Shown here: positions 26,201 through 38,013 of the stretch, in pieces | Numbering within the stretch: the first letter of the stretch is position 1 | Layout: every line of letters starts with the position of its first letter | From: Prunella strophiata | Lineage: Eukaryota; Chordata; Aves; Passeriformes; Prunellidae | Direction: 5' to 3' | Length of the DNA stretch: 64,000 nt | NCBI GenBank assembly: GCA_036583965.1 | Contig: JAZBQD010000030.1 | Coordinates: 109,380,162-109,444,161, forward strand | Notes under the pieces: generated by a model | The model's database searches: none | The model's input: only the letters and a program-made list of their open reading frames with translations | Told to the model about the DNA's origin: nothing | Program-made: the position numbers and the translations under genes

Positions 26201-27539
26201 ACAACATGGGAAGAGCAAGAACTTGCAATTGCTCTTGCAAATTGCAAGTCTTAAAAATAAAATCTTCAGGCTCTGTCCCTCTCCTGAGATTAATTTTCAT
26301 AAAGGTTAAATCAATACCATCAAGGGAAAAAAACAAAAGCCAGACAAAGAATGCCATCACCATTTCTGTTCCTCAGAGCTGCTGTGGATCATCAATTTAT
26401 TGTCCCAAGCAGTGTAGGAGAAGTGAGATTGTGGATGCCATGGGAATGTCTGGGGTCTGTTCTGTTCCCTCAACACAAAAGGAAGCCATTCCCCAAAGCC
26501 CCTGAGATATTACTGCAGTGAACTTTATTAATAACAACTAATAATGCACAAAGATACCTGGTAAGGGATATGTACAGAGGAACTTAATGTCATCAGAATG
26601 AAGGATCACAACTGCCCTTTTTGGTTTTATACTCCATGAGACAGTTCAGGATCTGATTTCATGAGCCTGCTGCCATGCAGGGACTTCAGAAAATGTTGGA
26701 AATTCAGCATTTACTCATAAGGATTTCCTGAGAGAATCTTTTCTGTGGTCAAAACTCTCTTTTTTCCCAGAGTCATAGAGTGGTTGGGGTTGCAAGGGAC
26801 ATCTGGAGCCATGCTGCTGCTGGTAGCTCCATCCTATGGATTATTTTAAAAAATGTCTTGGACATGAGGGAAAATGTTTATATTTACACTAAACAGATAA
26901 GAAGATTATGAAAAGCACTAACAACTTCAGCACAGGGAATTCTCAGGGAAATTAATGACTAGCCAAGGTTAATGGCCCTCAGCTTCACGTTGGCCCATCA
27001 ACTCTCCCAGTCAGTCATTAATTCCCAGGAAATGCCTTGTGCCTAGATTGTTACTGCTTTAATACATTAAATTCAGCTCAAAGGCTTTACTTAATGTTTA
27101 GCCACTATAAAGTAAAATACAAGGAAATCTCCTGCTGGACATACTCACTGTCAAATATATATTTGTTTACCTTTTTCTCTGTAGGCATTTAAATAAAGGA
27201 ATTGAATACTCATTGACCAATTTGCTTTGGTTTTGCTACTCACAGTAGTACTCAAGAAATCCTCCAATCTTCTTTGTCATTTATTTTATATTTCATTAAA
27301 GATAGCTTATCTGAGTTCAAATTTGATTGAATGCGGAAATATAAATTATTACATTTAATGATAAAATGAAAAAATTAAAATTTGATCAGAAGTAGTTCTG
27401 TTGTAGCTGATTAGTGCCATACTAATGAAAGAAACTTGCAGAAAGAAAAGACACCATGACTATTTACAATCTCCAGCAGAAAGTGAAAAATCAATTACTA
27501 TTTTGGCCCCAAACCAATTGAAAGGTGGAAATGTGCTGG
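26201..27539. other. Unique noncoding sequence
   Basis: Contains an imperfect palindrome, AACTTGCAATTGCTCTTGCAAATTGCAAGTC near 26,220, and the CR1 scrap at 26,769. The remainder is AT-rich with no exon recognised. Confidence 0.45.
26769..26820 (-). mobile_element. CR1 LINE 3'-end scrap
   Basis: 'agtcatagagtggttggggt' followed by 'aagggacatctggagcc' matches the last 50 or so bases of a CR1 in reverse orientation. It is very short and diverged. Confidence 0.6.
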
Positions 27540-27680
27540 TGCCAGTTTTCCTTGTGAAATTTCTACCATTATGACCTCCACCTCAGGGAAAAATGCTGTG
27601 GACAGGATGATGCCAGTTGTCCTTGTGAAATTTCTGCCACCATGACCTTCCCCACAGGGAAAAATGCTGTGGACAGGAAT
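27540..27680 (+). repeat. Two-copy tandem duplication, 71-bp unit
   Basis: Unit 1 (27,540-27,610) and unit 2 (27,611-27,680) both begin TGCCAGTT, share TCCTTGTGAAATTTCT and end CAGGGAAAAATGCTGTGGACAGGA. They differ at about ten positions, so the duplication is not very recent. No family recognised. Confidence 0.88.
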
Positions 27681-30654
27681 TTTTTCTGCCATGTTCTGAT
27701 AAACCTGGGTTGGATTTAATTTCTTTTAAAAAACTAAACCAAAAAAGTTCCACCACCTGGATTTAGTGTGAATTCTGGTCTGAAAGCATGGCTCCCAGCA
27801 ATGCTGAAAATGTCCTGTTTTTTTTCTTGAATAATTTTATATGCTACTCATCACATATGCTTGGCCTCATATTTAAACACAGCCAGTTCATTTTCCTTCA
27901 GCACATGAAGAAAAAACTGCTTTCCTCAACATCACACTCAGACTGTCAGTGTTTCTATTTCATTCACTGTCTGAATAATGTACTTCTTGCCACTGTGGAA
28001 AACAGTTGCACATGGGCTGAAAAGCCTGCTCCTGAAGCTTGCTTGAACATTTCACAGCCAAACCTCATTTCTGGTGCTGCTCCATTAGAGCCAACAGAGT
28101 TATGATGGGGATAAAGCTGACATTGTAATGTGCCTGTGTACTAAGGTGAGGTTTGATTTGATGTGCACATAAAAGCACATCAGAATCACCACTGGATTCC
28201 TGTATTAAGTTTTCAGGAGTCTGGGAAATGTCATGCAGTCACTGTCATGCATTGCTGAAGACAGCATTCACTTAAAAGTCCTTGGGATGTGAGATGATGC
28301 TAAGTCAGGCCAAAATATGAGACCAAAGCTGCCTATAAAGGGATTCAGGCTACTTAGTCTCTATTTTGACTGATACTTGCTGGATGAGTGACATTGTGTA
28401 AGTCACCTTATCTCTGCATCAGTTTTGCCAGACTTAAAAATGAGAAAAACGCTCATAAAGTAAAAGAAAAAAAAAATGTTATTGTCACTTTTAATTTGAT
28501 ACTCCACACTAGCCAGCCTGCCAATGCAATGCTTGTAGTGCAATTCTGGGCTTCAATCAATTCTGCCTTCCCTGGGATCAGGACCTGGGATGGTGCAGGA
28601 ATTGGAAGCACAGGGTGTTCATCCATGGTCAGCTTTGAGCTGGAGTGAGGAGACCAGCCAGAACCCCAGGGTTCATGCAGGGCATCTCTTCACCCCACAA
28701 TCTGGATTGCTGACCTTACACAATAAGGAGCTGGCTGCAATGATAGATAATGTGGTTAAATCTCCCAAAAGGCCCAACCCAGCACACAAAGTCTAGGCAG
28801 TCTGTTCTCATCCCACCCCTGCAGAAGGGGAGCTACAAAAGAACATCTACAGAGAAAGAAGAGTGTCAGACACCCTGAATGAAGAGGCTTTGCAGCCCCC
28901 TGAGACCTCTGCCCAGCTCTGCCTGCAGGTTTGGGAAGATCCAGCCATCCTCTGGCTCCTGTGTGGGTGACACCTTCAGAACTGCATTTGGAGCACTTAG
29001 ACTGGGTGTGAGCCAGGGAGCAACTTCAGAGATGATGCACAAATGTGAGGTACCCTACAAAAATCTGTGTTCCAGGTTGAGCTATCTCCCCATACAGGTC
29101 AGAACTATTCCAATTTTTCCATTCTTGAAACCAGAGTTTCTTGCCTTCTCCTGATGAAACCTTTGAGGTGTATTGGGTAATCTGTCTGGGCATTGGCACT
29201 GCTGGTGTCAGCTTTACAAAACTGCCAGCTCTGCTCTGAATGTGCCACCTTCCCCTCTCTCAGCTGGCTGTTCTTCCCCCTCCTTCAGCATCACCCTTGT
29301 CACTGGTGCTCAACCAGGGGACATGGTCATGGAAATGCCAGGGTGGAACTGGGCAGTGGCTCAGGGCAAAAAAGAGACAAAAATCCCTGGCTGTGTGTCT
29401 GCCACACCCTCACTCCCCTCAGCAGGTCCTGTACCAGAGGCAGCAGCCTCACAGGGCTCTGAAGCAGGACAGGGCTCTGGTGTGGCACATGAGCAACAAG
29501 ATGAGGAAGAAAAGAAAGGTTGGGAATAGAGAGTACAGGAGAGGAAGGGTGAGAAAGCTTCCAGTGAGTGTGGGGCAGAGGCTGACAACAGGAGGACATG
29601 GGTCTCACTTGAGGAAATGCAGTGAGTGCAAGCAGCCATCACAGCTCTCAGCACGTGGAATTGTTGAAATTGCCTTGCAGTGGGAAAAAGTGGGGCTGTT
29701 CTGGGAACTAAACCATCATTTCCAGCCTGTTTGGGGGTGGAAGAAACCTTCCAGGGTGAACAGGAGACCAGCACAGGGAGCTGTGCCCAGCCCTTCAGAG
29801 AGCCTGGAGCCACAGGGTGCTCTGTGTGCTTGTAAACTGATTCCATCCCTCTCGGTGGGGTGCTCAGGCTGAGGGCTAATGATGGTAATTGAAATGTCGA
29901 CCTTAACAGCTTAATTGCACAGCAAACAAATATCATTCAGCTCTACAGCATATTTACATTTATAAAAAGAAATTGTTTTAGCTACCGTGGTAGATAGATG
30001 CAGAGTCAACTAATTTCTGGAACTGCTACAGATCTTCACCTCAAAACCATGTCTGAATCAAGGTATTGCTTAGTTTGTGTTAAAAAATCCTCCCTTTTCC
30101 TATAGATATCACTAATAGAAACATTTCATAGCTGTTAAAATTGCTTGGTCTCCCCTCAGCCAGCTGCAGCAGTATCTGCATTTAATATGTTTTCAACAAT
30201 TGGTCATTATTTATTAAAATATTATATAAGAAGTTTTAATAATTTATCTTAAAATAATTTACTGTATAATAATTTTTACAACATATTGAAATTTTCCTCA
30301 GTACAAATAATGGTGTCAAAACAGAAACTGCAACACAGAGGGACTCTGAGGTAAGTTGCATTGAATCTAATAAAAGCTAATGACAATAATAAACAAACAG
30401 CACAGCTACTCTCTGAAGGCACTGGATTGCATAAAGAACAATGAAAAAAAGGCATGTACAAGGGCCTTTCCCATAATTTTTCAGGTTCTCTTAATATCAG
30501 CCATGGCCAGTGTGTTGCCAAGTTTTTCAAACAATACTGCTGTGCCTAATTAAAGCACGGTCCTGGCTGATCCAAAACTATTTCTCAGATTATTTCTGAG
30601 AAAACTGTTGCTGAGATTACTTCTCAGGAGCCACAGGGCACCATGACCACTCAA
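27681..30654. other. Noncoding sequence with a GC-richer middle
   Basis: About 28,560-29,880 is richer in GC than its neighbours and has overlapping open frames on both strands (up to about 210 codons), none protein-like. It may be an old unrecognised repeat. From 29,880 the sequence returns sharply to AT-rich text with homeodomain-like TAATTG motifs. No gene recognised. Confidence 0.45.
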
Positions 30655-30728
30655 CCTCTGCCCATGGCAGGGAGGCTGGAACTGGAGCATCTTTAAGGTC
30701 CCTTCCAACCCACATCATTCTGTGATTA
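30655..30728 (+). mobile_element. CR1 LINE 3'-end remnant
   Basis: Forward-oriented CR1 tail: 'gcccatggcagggaggctgg', then 'ctttaaggtcccttccaacc', ending in ATTCTGTGATTA. Only the last 75 or so bases remain. Confidence 0.85.
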
Positions 30729-33700
30729 CTTTCCTGTTTAGTGGGAGCAAACCCCGTGCCAGAGGTGTGAAACAATTCCAGGGCTTGTGGTGCACCACCA
30801 GTTTTGAAGCCAGGCCACTGTGATGCTCCCAAGGGTCTCATCTTCAGCATCTCACCTGGGACTACCTCCCTGTATCCCTCTTATCCCAACAGCTGTGGTG
30901 GGAGCTGATGGGCTGCAGGTGGGACTGGCTTCCTTTTAGCTCAGTAAGGATGCCACTAACATGTGAGTCCTTCTTGCAAACATTTTATTAATACAATTTA
31001 AAAACAACTACCACAACCCACTCATCCTTCCCCTCTTCAGCAACACACCATCAGACACCTTTCACACACTCCCTCTCTTTTCATCCAGCCTAAGTTTTTC
31101 CAAAAGATCAAAAGCTGCTAAGACTGCTGGCCAAGTCATATTTTCCTCTTGTCAGCTAGCACTGTTTTCTTAGCAGACACATAGGATTATAGCTGCCCCT
31201 TTATTTTTTTGTTCAGTTTTGTTTTGGTTTTGTTTTTTGGGGTTTTTTTTTGTTTGTTTGTTTCAAATGAAACTTTGCTAAACACGGGCTGAAATTGCAA
31301 ATAACTTGCTGGGGAGCTATAGTAAGCAGTTCAAAAGAACATTCAGGCAGTAAAATTATTTCTAGCCAATTTCATTCTCTGTCTCTGTCTCTCTTATCAT
31401 TGCCACTGCTCTTTAAGCAAGCTGCCTGTTAACATTTGAGAAGGAGCTCACAGAGGCCTTGATGTGGTTTCATGGGCTGCTTGCCTTCGAAGGACTCTGC
31501 GTGCAGGTTTGTCTCACACATCTCAGGCTGGGTCACGCAACACCAGGGTACTGCACAGCTCACCCAATAGCCTAACACACATTTTTATGTAGTTTTGAAT
31601 TATGCTTTTTAGCCTGCAGCCCATTACTGTCTGCCCACCTTTCTTAATATTAGTAATCAACCAACATCTAGGCAAGAGGTTTCTGAGGATGTCGATACGG
31701 CACGGTTGAAATCTACCCTGACAGATGATCCTGAACAGAGACTTTGTCTTCTAGGATCCATTACATGAAGGAAAAATAATTATAACATGCTCTTTCTAGG
31801 TGTCCAATACTCTCTTTATTTATTTGGCTGGTTTATTTGGCCTCCTGAGCTTCTCCTCTGTTCCACAGCTCTGCCTGAAGCTTCCTCACGCTGTGCTGCA
31901 CTTTGGCAAAATCCAGGTCTGATAGGGAAGCTCAGCCCTCAGAGGCTGTGCATGGGGAGCCCACCAGCCTGGTGAAATTCAGTTCCATCCACAACCTCTT
32001 TTCATATGTTCATATTTATACAAAGGCAGCCTTCATGCTCCTGACTCTATTTAATCTTCCACATTTCCCCTCCAAACTGCTCAGCTCCTTTTTATTCAAA
32101 TCCTCCCCAGATTCACTTCCATTGTGCATTGTGGATGCAGTCCCTTGGCGTAATGAACTCCCTCACAGCTGTAGCAACTATTGTTGAATTGTCAGTTCTA
32201 TTTAAAATGTCAGGATTAACTGTTACCCAGCTGGTCATCTGAGCAGGAAGAACATGGGCTCATTTGCTGTTGCCTGGTGCATGGGGGACGTGAGAGATTT
32301 CTGCAGGGCAGCACCACGGCTTGGGAGGTTGAGAGTGCAAAACTCTTGTCTCTTTCTTCCCTAATTAAATGCCACCTCTGCCCTAGAAATATCCAAAAGA
32401 GAAAACACAAAATTGAGTCTAATTATAATTTCCCATTAATAAGTCAAGGCTGTGTTTTGTACAGCATAAAAAAGTTCATGCTTCAGTGCTGGAAATAGTT
32501 TGTTAATCAAAAATAAAGTGGCTGAGGCTCTCGAGCCTCAGGATCTGAGCCTTTTCAAAACAAATATTGCAGTTTCACAATGCTTGCAACACAGCCTGAT
32601 CAATGCTAGCACGCAGCTTCACGGATGGATCACTGCTGCTGGAGCTGCTCTCCATGGAAATTTTGATCCAGTTCTACTCAAAGTCCATAAAATGCATAGA
32701 GAATCAGAATTTTGAAACTGAATATTTCTGAAGCACAGACTTGGATCCATACTCAGCTAGAAAGAACATACTTGCTTGAAATGGATTGACTGATTTGACA
32801 TTAGGATGTTACAGACTCTCTGCATGAGTAAGTTCTACAAATCCTATGGTTTTATCCACTGTCAGTATTACTTTAACATTTCCTCTCCTAGAAAAGAGAT
32901 CATGGCTTTGAGACATTTGTCTCAATTAGTTTGCTTGCCAGTTTAAACACTTGTCCCAATTTAAGATAATTACGTATCATTTAAAAATAAATTCACATAA
33001 AAAGGTCTCATTAGAATTGTTTGCAATCAATTTAAATAATTAGCCAAAGTTATTATAACACTTTAGACTGATGGTATCTGCAGATGAGATCAATTTATCA
33101 TTTTTGATCATGGTTCAAAACATGGGTAAAATACCAAGAAATTGCAATCCAACATTGAAAGCATAAAATTGTATTTTTACAAATTGAACTGGAGAGGAGT
33201 ACTGGGATTTGACTGCCTGAATTTGTTTCTGGGAAAAATATCAGCCAGAAACCATAGCTGGGAACTCAGATGTTGCTTGCTTTCACTTATTTTATGGAAC
33301 ACAAGAACACAGAACAGATATTAGCCTGATATGAATGTGGGAGAGTCTTAAAGTCAAGAAGCCTCCTGTACTTCCAGTGAAAACATTATTTATGATCCTC
33401 TGGGAAGAACAACACCAGGTTACATTCAGCAAACTGTCCAGTGAGGAATGTTGGGCTCAGACACCTTTGCAAATTACTAGAGACAATTTTTGTATTTTGT
33501 AGGGCCAGGACAGCTTTTGCTGATACATTGTCTTTGTGAAGGAATAAAAATATTAGACTAAAAATAAAACCAAAGATTGAAATGAAAGTTTCATATTTTG
33601 ATACTTAAATGGAAATATAATTTCTTTGTGCATCTCTGAATGCATTCTGTTCTAATTGCCCTGACAAGTGACACAGAGTAGATTGCTAAAATATCTATTT

Positions 33701-34658
33701 TCATATATTTATATTAAATAGAAATTCTATTTAGTATTCCCCTGTTTCTAAGACTTTACAGGCTAAATAGGAATTGCAACTTTTAAGTAAGTGCTCCTTC
33801 TGTTGTCCTTCCAATGTCATGTTCTGCTGGTTAATAAGGAGCACCCTTCACCTTTGTTGGGGTGCAGCAAATCCCATCATTTTTATGCAATATTGGAAGG
33901 GCACAGAGTGCTCTGCATTTTAGGGTACCAAAGTGCCCTCTAAAAGATCTTTTCCAGATGTTTGTTTCTCTTAAAACTTTTTGTTTTCAAAATGTAGCTT
34001 TCCAAGTTTCCTCTTGGCTGTCTTTTGTTTTGTTTTAAGGACAGTAAAAGTTGCTAGATACATACTCTCAATATCAGGTGTGGGAAAGCTCTGCTAAATC
34101 TTGTCAGCAAAGTACATTTAAATTATAACTGGTGCTAATTTCCTACCTCTTTGGAACACCAGGAAAACAGTGAAATTTACACAGATTTTTTTTTTTTTCT
34201 ATTACTTCCTTTCCTGATTCATCCAGTGATTTTCCAGACCAAGAGCAGGCCCCCTGATACCCAAAATTTTAAAATTCCCTCAGTTTTGTACCTGGATATT
34301 AATTTGGATTCACAACTTCTCTCTTCTCTCTTCTTCTGCACAAAGAAGATTAAATTGTTTTTCCATTTCATCCAGTTGCAAAACACCTGCCAAGGTCAAC
34401 AGGGCCAGAATTTCACCCAGAAATTTCATTCCATGCTAACTGTGAGGTTCCTGATGGTGATGGCACGTCCCCAGCTGGAGCTCTGCTGCACTTCCAGAGC
34501 TCTGCAGGATCCCACTGGGATCACATCCAGAGGATGAAGGGCAGGGCATGCCCTGAAGTGATTTTAGTTTTCTAAAACTTCAGTAAATGGACATAACTCA
34601 GGGGAGTTTCTACAGCAATACCTATTGCAGCTTCTTAACAAGGCAGACCTAAGTACAG
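30729..34658. other. Unique noncoding sequence with candidate conserved blocks
   Basis: Holds the T/G block at 31,200, a CpG-retaining stretch at about 31,480-31,720, a 9-bp-arm palindrome at 32,522-32,541 and AT-rich DNA with TAATTA-like cores at 32,880-33,110. No exon recognised. Confidence 0.45.
31200..31264 (+). repeat. T/G-rich low-complexity block
   Basis: TTTATTTTTTTG, GTTTTGTTTTGG, TTTTTTTTTG and (TTTG)n text. It is the complementary counterpart of the A-rich blocks elsewhere in the window. Confidence 0.85.

Positions 34659-34749
<91 letters not shown>
34659..34749 (+). repeat. (ATT)n microsatellite, about 30 units
   Basis: About 91 bp of uninterrupted ATT repeat. Perfect and long, so it is probably length-variable between individuals. 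Confidence 0.97.
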
Positions 34750-34750
<1 letters not shown>

Positions 34751-36055
34751 ACATATATCTATTTATAATATACTTTTCCAAGTATGAAAATAAAGTACAA
34801 ACACTTGCATATCTGCTGTGTCATGTTTATGTCTTTTACTGCTCTTTAGGGAAAAAAAGGGAGATGGACTTGTGTGATTTAGTTTTTTACTATAAGAAAG
34901 TGAAATTAAATATAACTGTATTGAAGAGTGCCATACTATTGTTTATATACATATATGTATATTTCTAGCTATGCATATAGGAATATAAATAAATAAATAA
35001 ATAAATACACATGTGATTTGAGTTTGCCTGGCCAAGCACTAAATTGCAGACTATCCCTCTGGAGATAAAGCTATTTTTTTGACCTTTTTTAGCTGAGGAG
35101 GATACAGCCTTCCCATGGCTGTTGGACTGAGGAATGTAGCAGCAGTGTCAAGTCTGTGTCATGCCTCCATCATGGGACTTTGAGTGTTGTTCAACCCACA
35201 AGAATAGCTCATTATATGCTCTACACAGAAAAAAATAAATATAAATTTGACTGTACTGAATCAGTGGATTTAAAAATCTTTGTATGTCAAAAATTCACTT
35301 TTGATGTCAGTCCAGCCAAGTATAGTCTCATGGTCATATGCCTCTCACAGTCAACTTCCACCTTGAGAGAGTCATGCAACCCTGCTGAAAATGAGATATT
35401 CTGTGGTTTAAGAATGCATTCAGAATTTAGGCTGAGCATTGTCAGAGCCATTATTTAGAATTTTTGATTCCCAGAGAGCATCAGTTCCTGTGCACCTCCA
35501 TTCACACTTTGCCCAGGCACAGCAAAGTCCTTTTCAGGAGCATCACTGCAGTCCAGAGAGCTCTGAGCACCTGCACAGGGCAGCACTTGGGTGTAGGGAT
35601 GGAATTGTCATGCCCTGAACTGTGATCCTCTTTTAGCTCTCCTTTCATCCACCAAGAGAGAGTGAAATGTATTTACAAATACCAGAATTAGCTGTACCAT
35701 GTGATTAGTTAAGCCCTTTTTTAAAAACATGTGGGCTGGCCCCCTTTCCACCACAAGCCTTATAAATAACTTGCTTCCTGGCTGTTGTGTTGACAAACTG
35801 AGCTCCTTCCACCACCTCTGCCACCCCCACCTTCTCCCTTCACCAACACATGCTACTTCTCCCAGGACTTCAAAGTTTATTTATCAAGCATTTTTGAGGG
35901 GTGGGAGGTGAGCAGGAGGCAGGAAAGAGGAATCAGATTGTTCCAAAACTCAAAACCATCAATTAAAACCAAATCCTTTTTTGTTGCGTGTTGGGACACA
36001 CAGGAACTAAACCCCAACATGTTTTGAAAGTAACACAAAGTTTAGCATGGAGTTG
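34750..36055. other. Unique noncoding sequence
   Basis: AT-rich after the microsatellite. Contains (AAAT)n at 34,985 and otherwise nothing recognised. Confidence 0.5.
34985..35007 (+). repeat. (AAAT)n microsatellite, short
   Basis: About 23 bp of ATAAATAAATAAATAAATA-type repeat, 240 bp downstream of the (ATT)n tract. Confidence 0.85.
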
Positions 36056-36206
36056 CTCAGGAAATCTTGAACTTCAAATGCCCTGCAGGACTTTTCAGGT
36101 GGCACTGAGTGGACTGAAATCCACCCAGGTGCTGCACAGAGCCAGACACTCCCAGCCCTGTCCTGCTTATCTGGCTCAGTAATGCTCACTCAAACTCCCA
36201 TTCCCA
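36056..36206 (+). repeat. Local duplication, block A copy 1
   Basis: About 150 bp, beginning CTCAGGAAATCTTGAA and ending ACTCCCATTCCCA, found again with few differences at 37,856-38,005. It is the left end of a roughly 1.8 kb unit (36,056-37,855) that was duplicated in tandem. It is not recognised as a known transposon. Confidence 0.88.
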
Positions 36207-37552
36207 GGCTTTGCAATCTTACTTAAAGGCCAGCTCATGACTGGCCTCCTGAAAATCCCTCTTCAGTGCCAATGATTTGATCTTCAGGATATTCAAAAGT
36301 AAAATATCCCCCAATTTAAATGCAAAAGCCCTACTTTATACTGCATGCACAAACATAAAATACCTTCCAGTAAGTGCTTCACGTCCAGTGCAGTTACGCA
36401 CAGGGCTGAAGTTTAGGGCTGAAGTTTTTTCGGGGGTTTTTTTTCTGTCAGAGTCATCAGGATCCAGGAATAAGTAGCAAGAAGTTTCAAATGACCTACC
36501 ACAAGTGTGCTAAATGCACAAACTTAGAGGTAAGGGGTTATCTCTGTCTCTTGTTCGGGAGTCTCCCAAATGCTGACTTGTTTTTTCACCTATACCAAGC
36601 ATCTGATGTCACTCCTGCGTGTGGGTGGAAAATGCTGTACAAAGGTTAAACAAGTTCTTTCATCCTTGCTCATGAAAGTAGGCTCATATTGCATTTCCAG
36701 TAACTAAGTGCATTACTATAACAGGTTGGGGATTTACTTTCTGCCTGCGTCTGTACCTCTGGTGACTAACTGGCCATGTGCTCTCCCCACTCATGATGAT
36801 GTTGCTTAAATTATTGCTTAATCTGAATGCTCTTTTGGCCAGAGTTTAGAAAGGTAGTGCAGCCAACTATTCCCACTATCAGTGAGCAGCCTCTCAGGCA
36901 CAGCACCACAGAACTTGCTCTGCAGGCTACAGAAATGAACTTTTTCGAAATAAAGTGTAAAGACTGCATCCCATAGAACAGCTTGTTTCTCCAGCCAAGT
37001 GCTCAAACAGAAAGATGCCACTGAGTTTAACATTTGCATGTGAGCACAGCAAAAATCCCACTGGGGGTAGCTTACTATTAAGCAAAAGATTATCAGTTTT
37101 TCTAGATGGAGGCCTGAAAGAATCTAGAATCAGTGAAGTTGCCTCAGTGGATATTATGCAATAGAGCTATCCAAAAGCCTCTGATAAATTGGGTTTTTCC
37201 CCAGAAAGGCTGTACAACACGTGGCAGCCCAGGATGCTGGAGAAACCCTCCTCATGGCTGAAATATGCTGGCCATGCACAAGTTGCACTCAGAGGTGCAG
37301 CTGGAGGCTGAGGAGCTTGATGTGAGTCATTTTTTGCCAGTGTAGCTCCCATGCTGCAGGAGGGGAGGTGTATCAGCACAGAGATCATCACAGCTACCTC
37401 AGGGAGGCTCTCAGCCTCCCACACTGCTGCCTGCTCCACCTGGGCCAGCCAGTTCAGAGGAGCTCAGATGTGTCTGCACCAGCCCCATGCCAGCTCTGCT
37501 CTGACAGCTGGAGCACAGCACAGAGCTGTGGGGTGGAGAGGAAGAACAAAAG
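36207..37552. other. Middle of the duplicated unit (single copy)
   Basis: Present only in the first copy of the local duplication; the second copy lost it. Unique sequence with no gene or repeat recognised. Confidence 0.6.
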
Positions 37553-37855
37553 ACCCAGATGGCCTGGCAGAAACTGAGCTGGGGTGTCTTGTGTCTTCTA
37601 GCAGGGCTACTGATGGAAATGAACCTGAGAAAGGGATGTGTGCTGATGTGGAAGCATCTGCAGAACACACACATGCAGAATCATAGAACTCTGTGATTTT
37701 CTATGAGTTGTTTGAGTTAGAAAAGGCATCAGTTTCAACTGTTAGCCCAGCACTTCCAGATCTACCACCAAACCATGTTCCTCAGTGCCATGCTTACACT
37801 TTAATATATAATAATTAATATCTTAATAGAAGACCAATTTTTGGTCTTTTAAATA
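37553..37855 (+). repeat. Local duplication, block B copy 1
   Basis: About 300 bp starting ACCCAGATGGCCTGGCAG, including the 3' part of a reverse CR1 from 37,677. It is repeated at 38,014-38,300 with a few percent substitutions and a deletion of about 20 bp next to the CR1 tail. It is the right end of the duplicated unit. The breakpoint falls in the CR1 at a shared TCAGG. Confidence 0.88.
37677..37855 (-). mobile_element. CR1 LINE fragment, cut by duplication breakpoint
   Basis: The CR1 3' tail is at the left ('agaatcatagaactctgtga'), then 'gagttagaaaaggcatcagt' and 'ttagcccagcacttcca'. An AT-rich segment of about 50 bp (37,795-37,847) interrupts the CR1. The element stops abruptly at 37,855 because a tandem-duplication junction follows; its missing right half is found only with the sister copy at 38,136-38,670. 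It shares the AT-rich insert and high identity with that copy. Confidence 0.85.
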
Positions 37856-38005
37856 CTCAGGAAATCTTGAAGTTTAAATGCCCTGCAGGACTTTTTAGAT
37901 GGCACTGAGTGGACTGAAATCCACCAGGTGCTGCACAGAGCCAGACACTTCCAGCCCTGTCCTGCTTATCTGGCTCAGTAATGCTCACTCAAACTCCCAT
38001 TCCCA
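37856..38005 (+). repeat. Local duplication, block A copy 2
   Basis: Second copy of the block at 36,056-36,206, joined directly to the truncated CR1 on its left by the junction AATACTCAGGAAATC. On its right the unit's middle (equivalent of 36,207-37,552) is missing. In its place is a filler of about 8 bp (ACTCCCAA) that resembles the adjacent AACTCCCA and so may be templated. Confidence 0.88.
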
Positions 38006-38013
38006 ACTCCCAA

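Noticed and set aside
26027..26363. Hydrophobic Phe/Leu-rich minus-strand frames suggesting membrane proteins
   Set aside because: They are translations of the A-rich low-complexity block and carry no real membrane-protein signal.
29240..29872. Plus-strand open frame of about 210 codons and an opposite frame of about 190
   Set aside because: Overlapping frames on both strands in a GC-richer block, with no motif or domain. More likely composition than coding.
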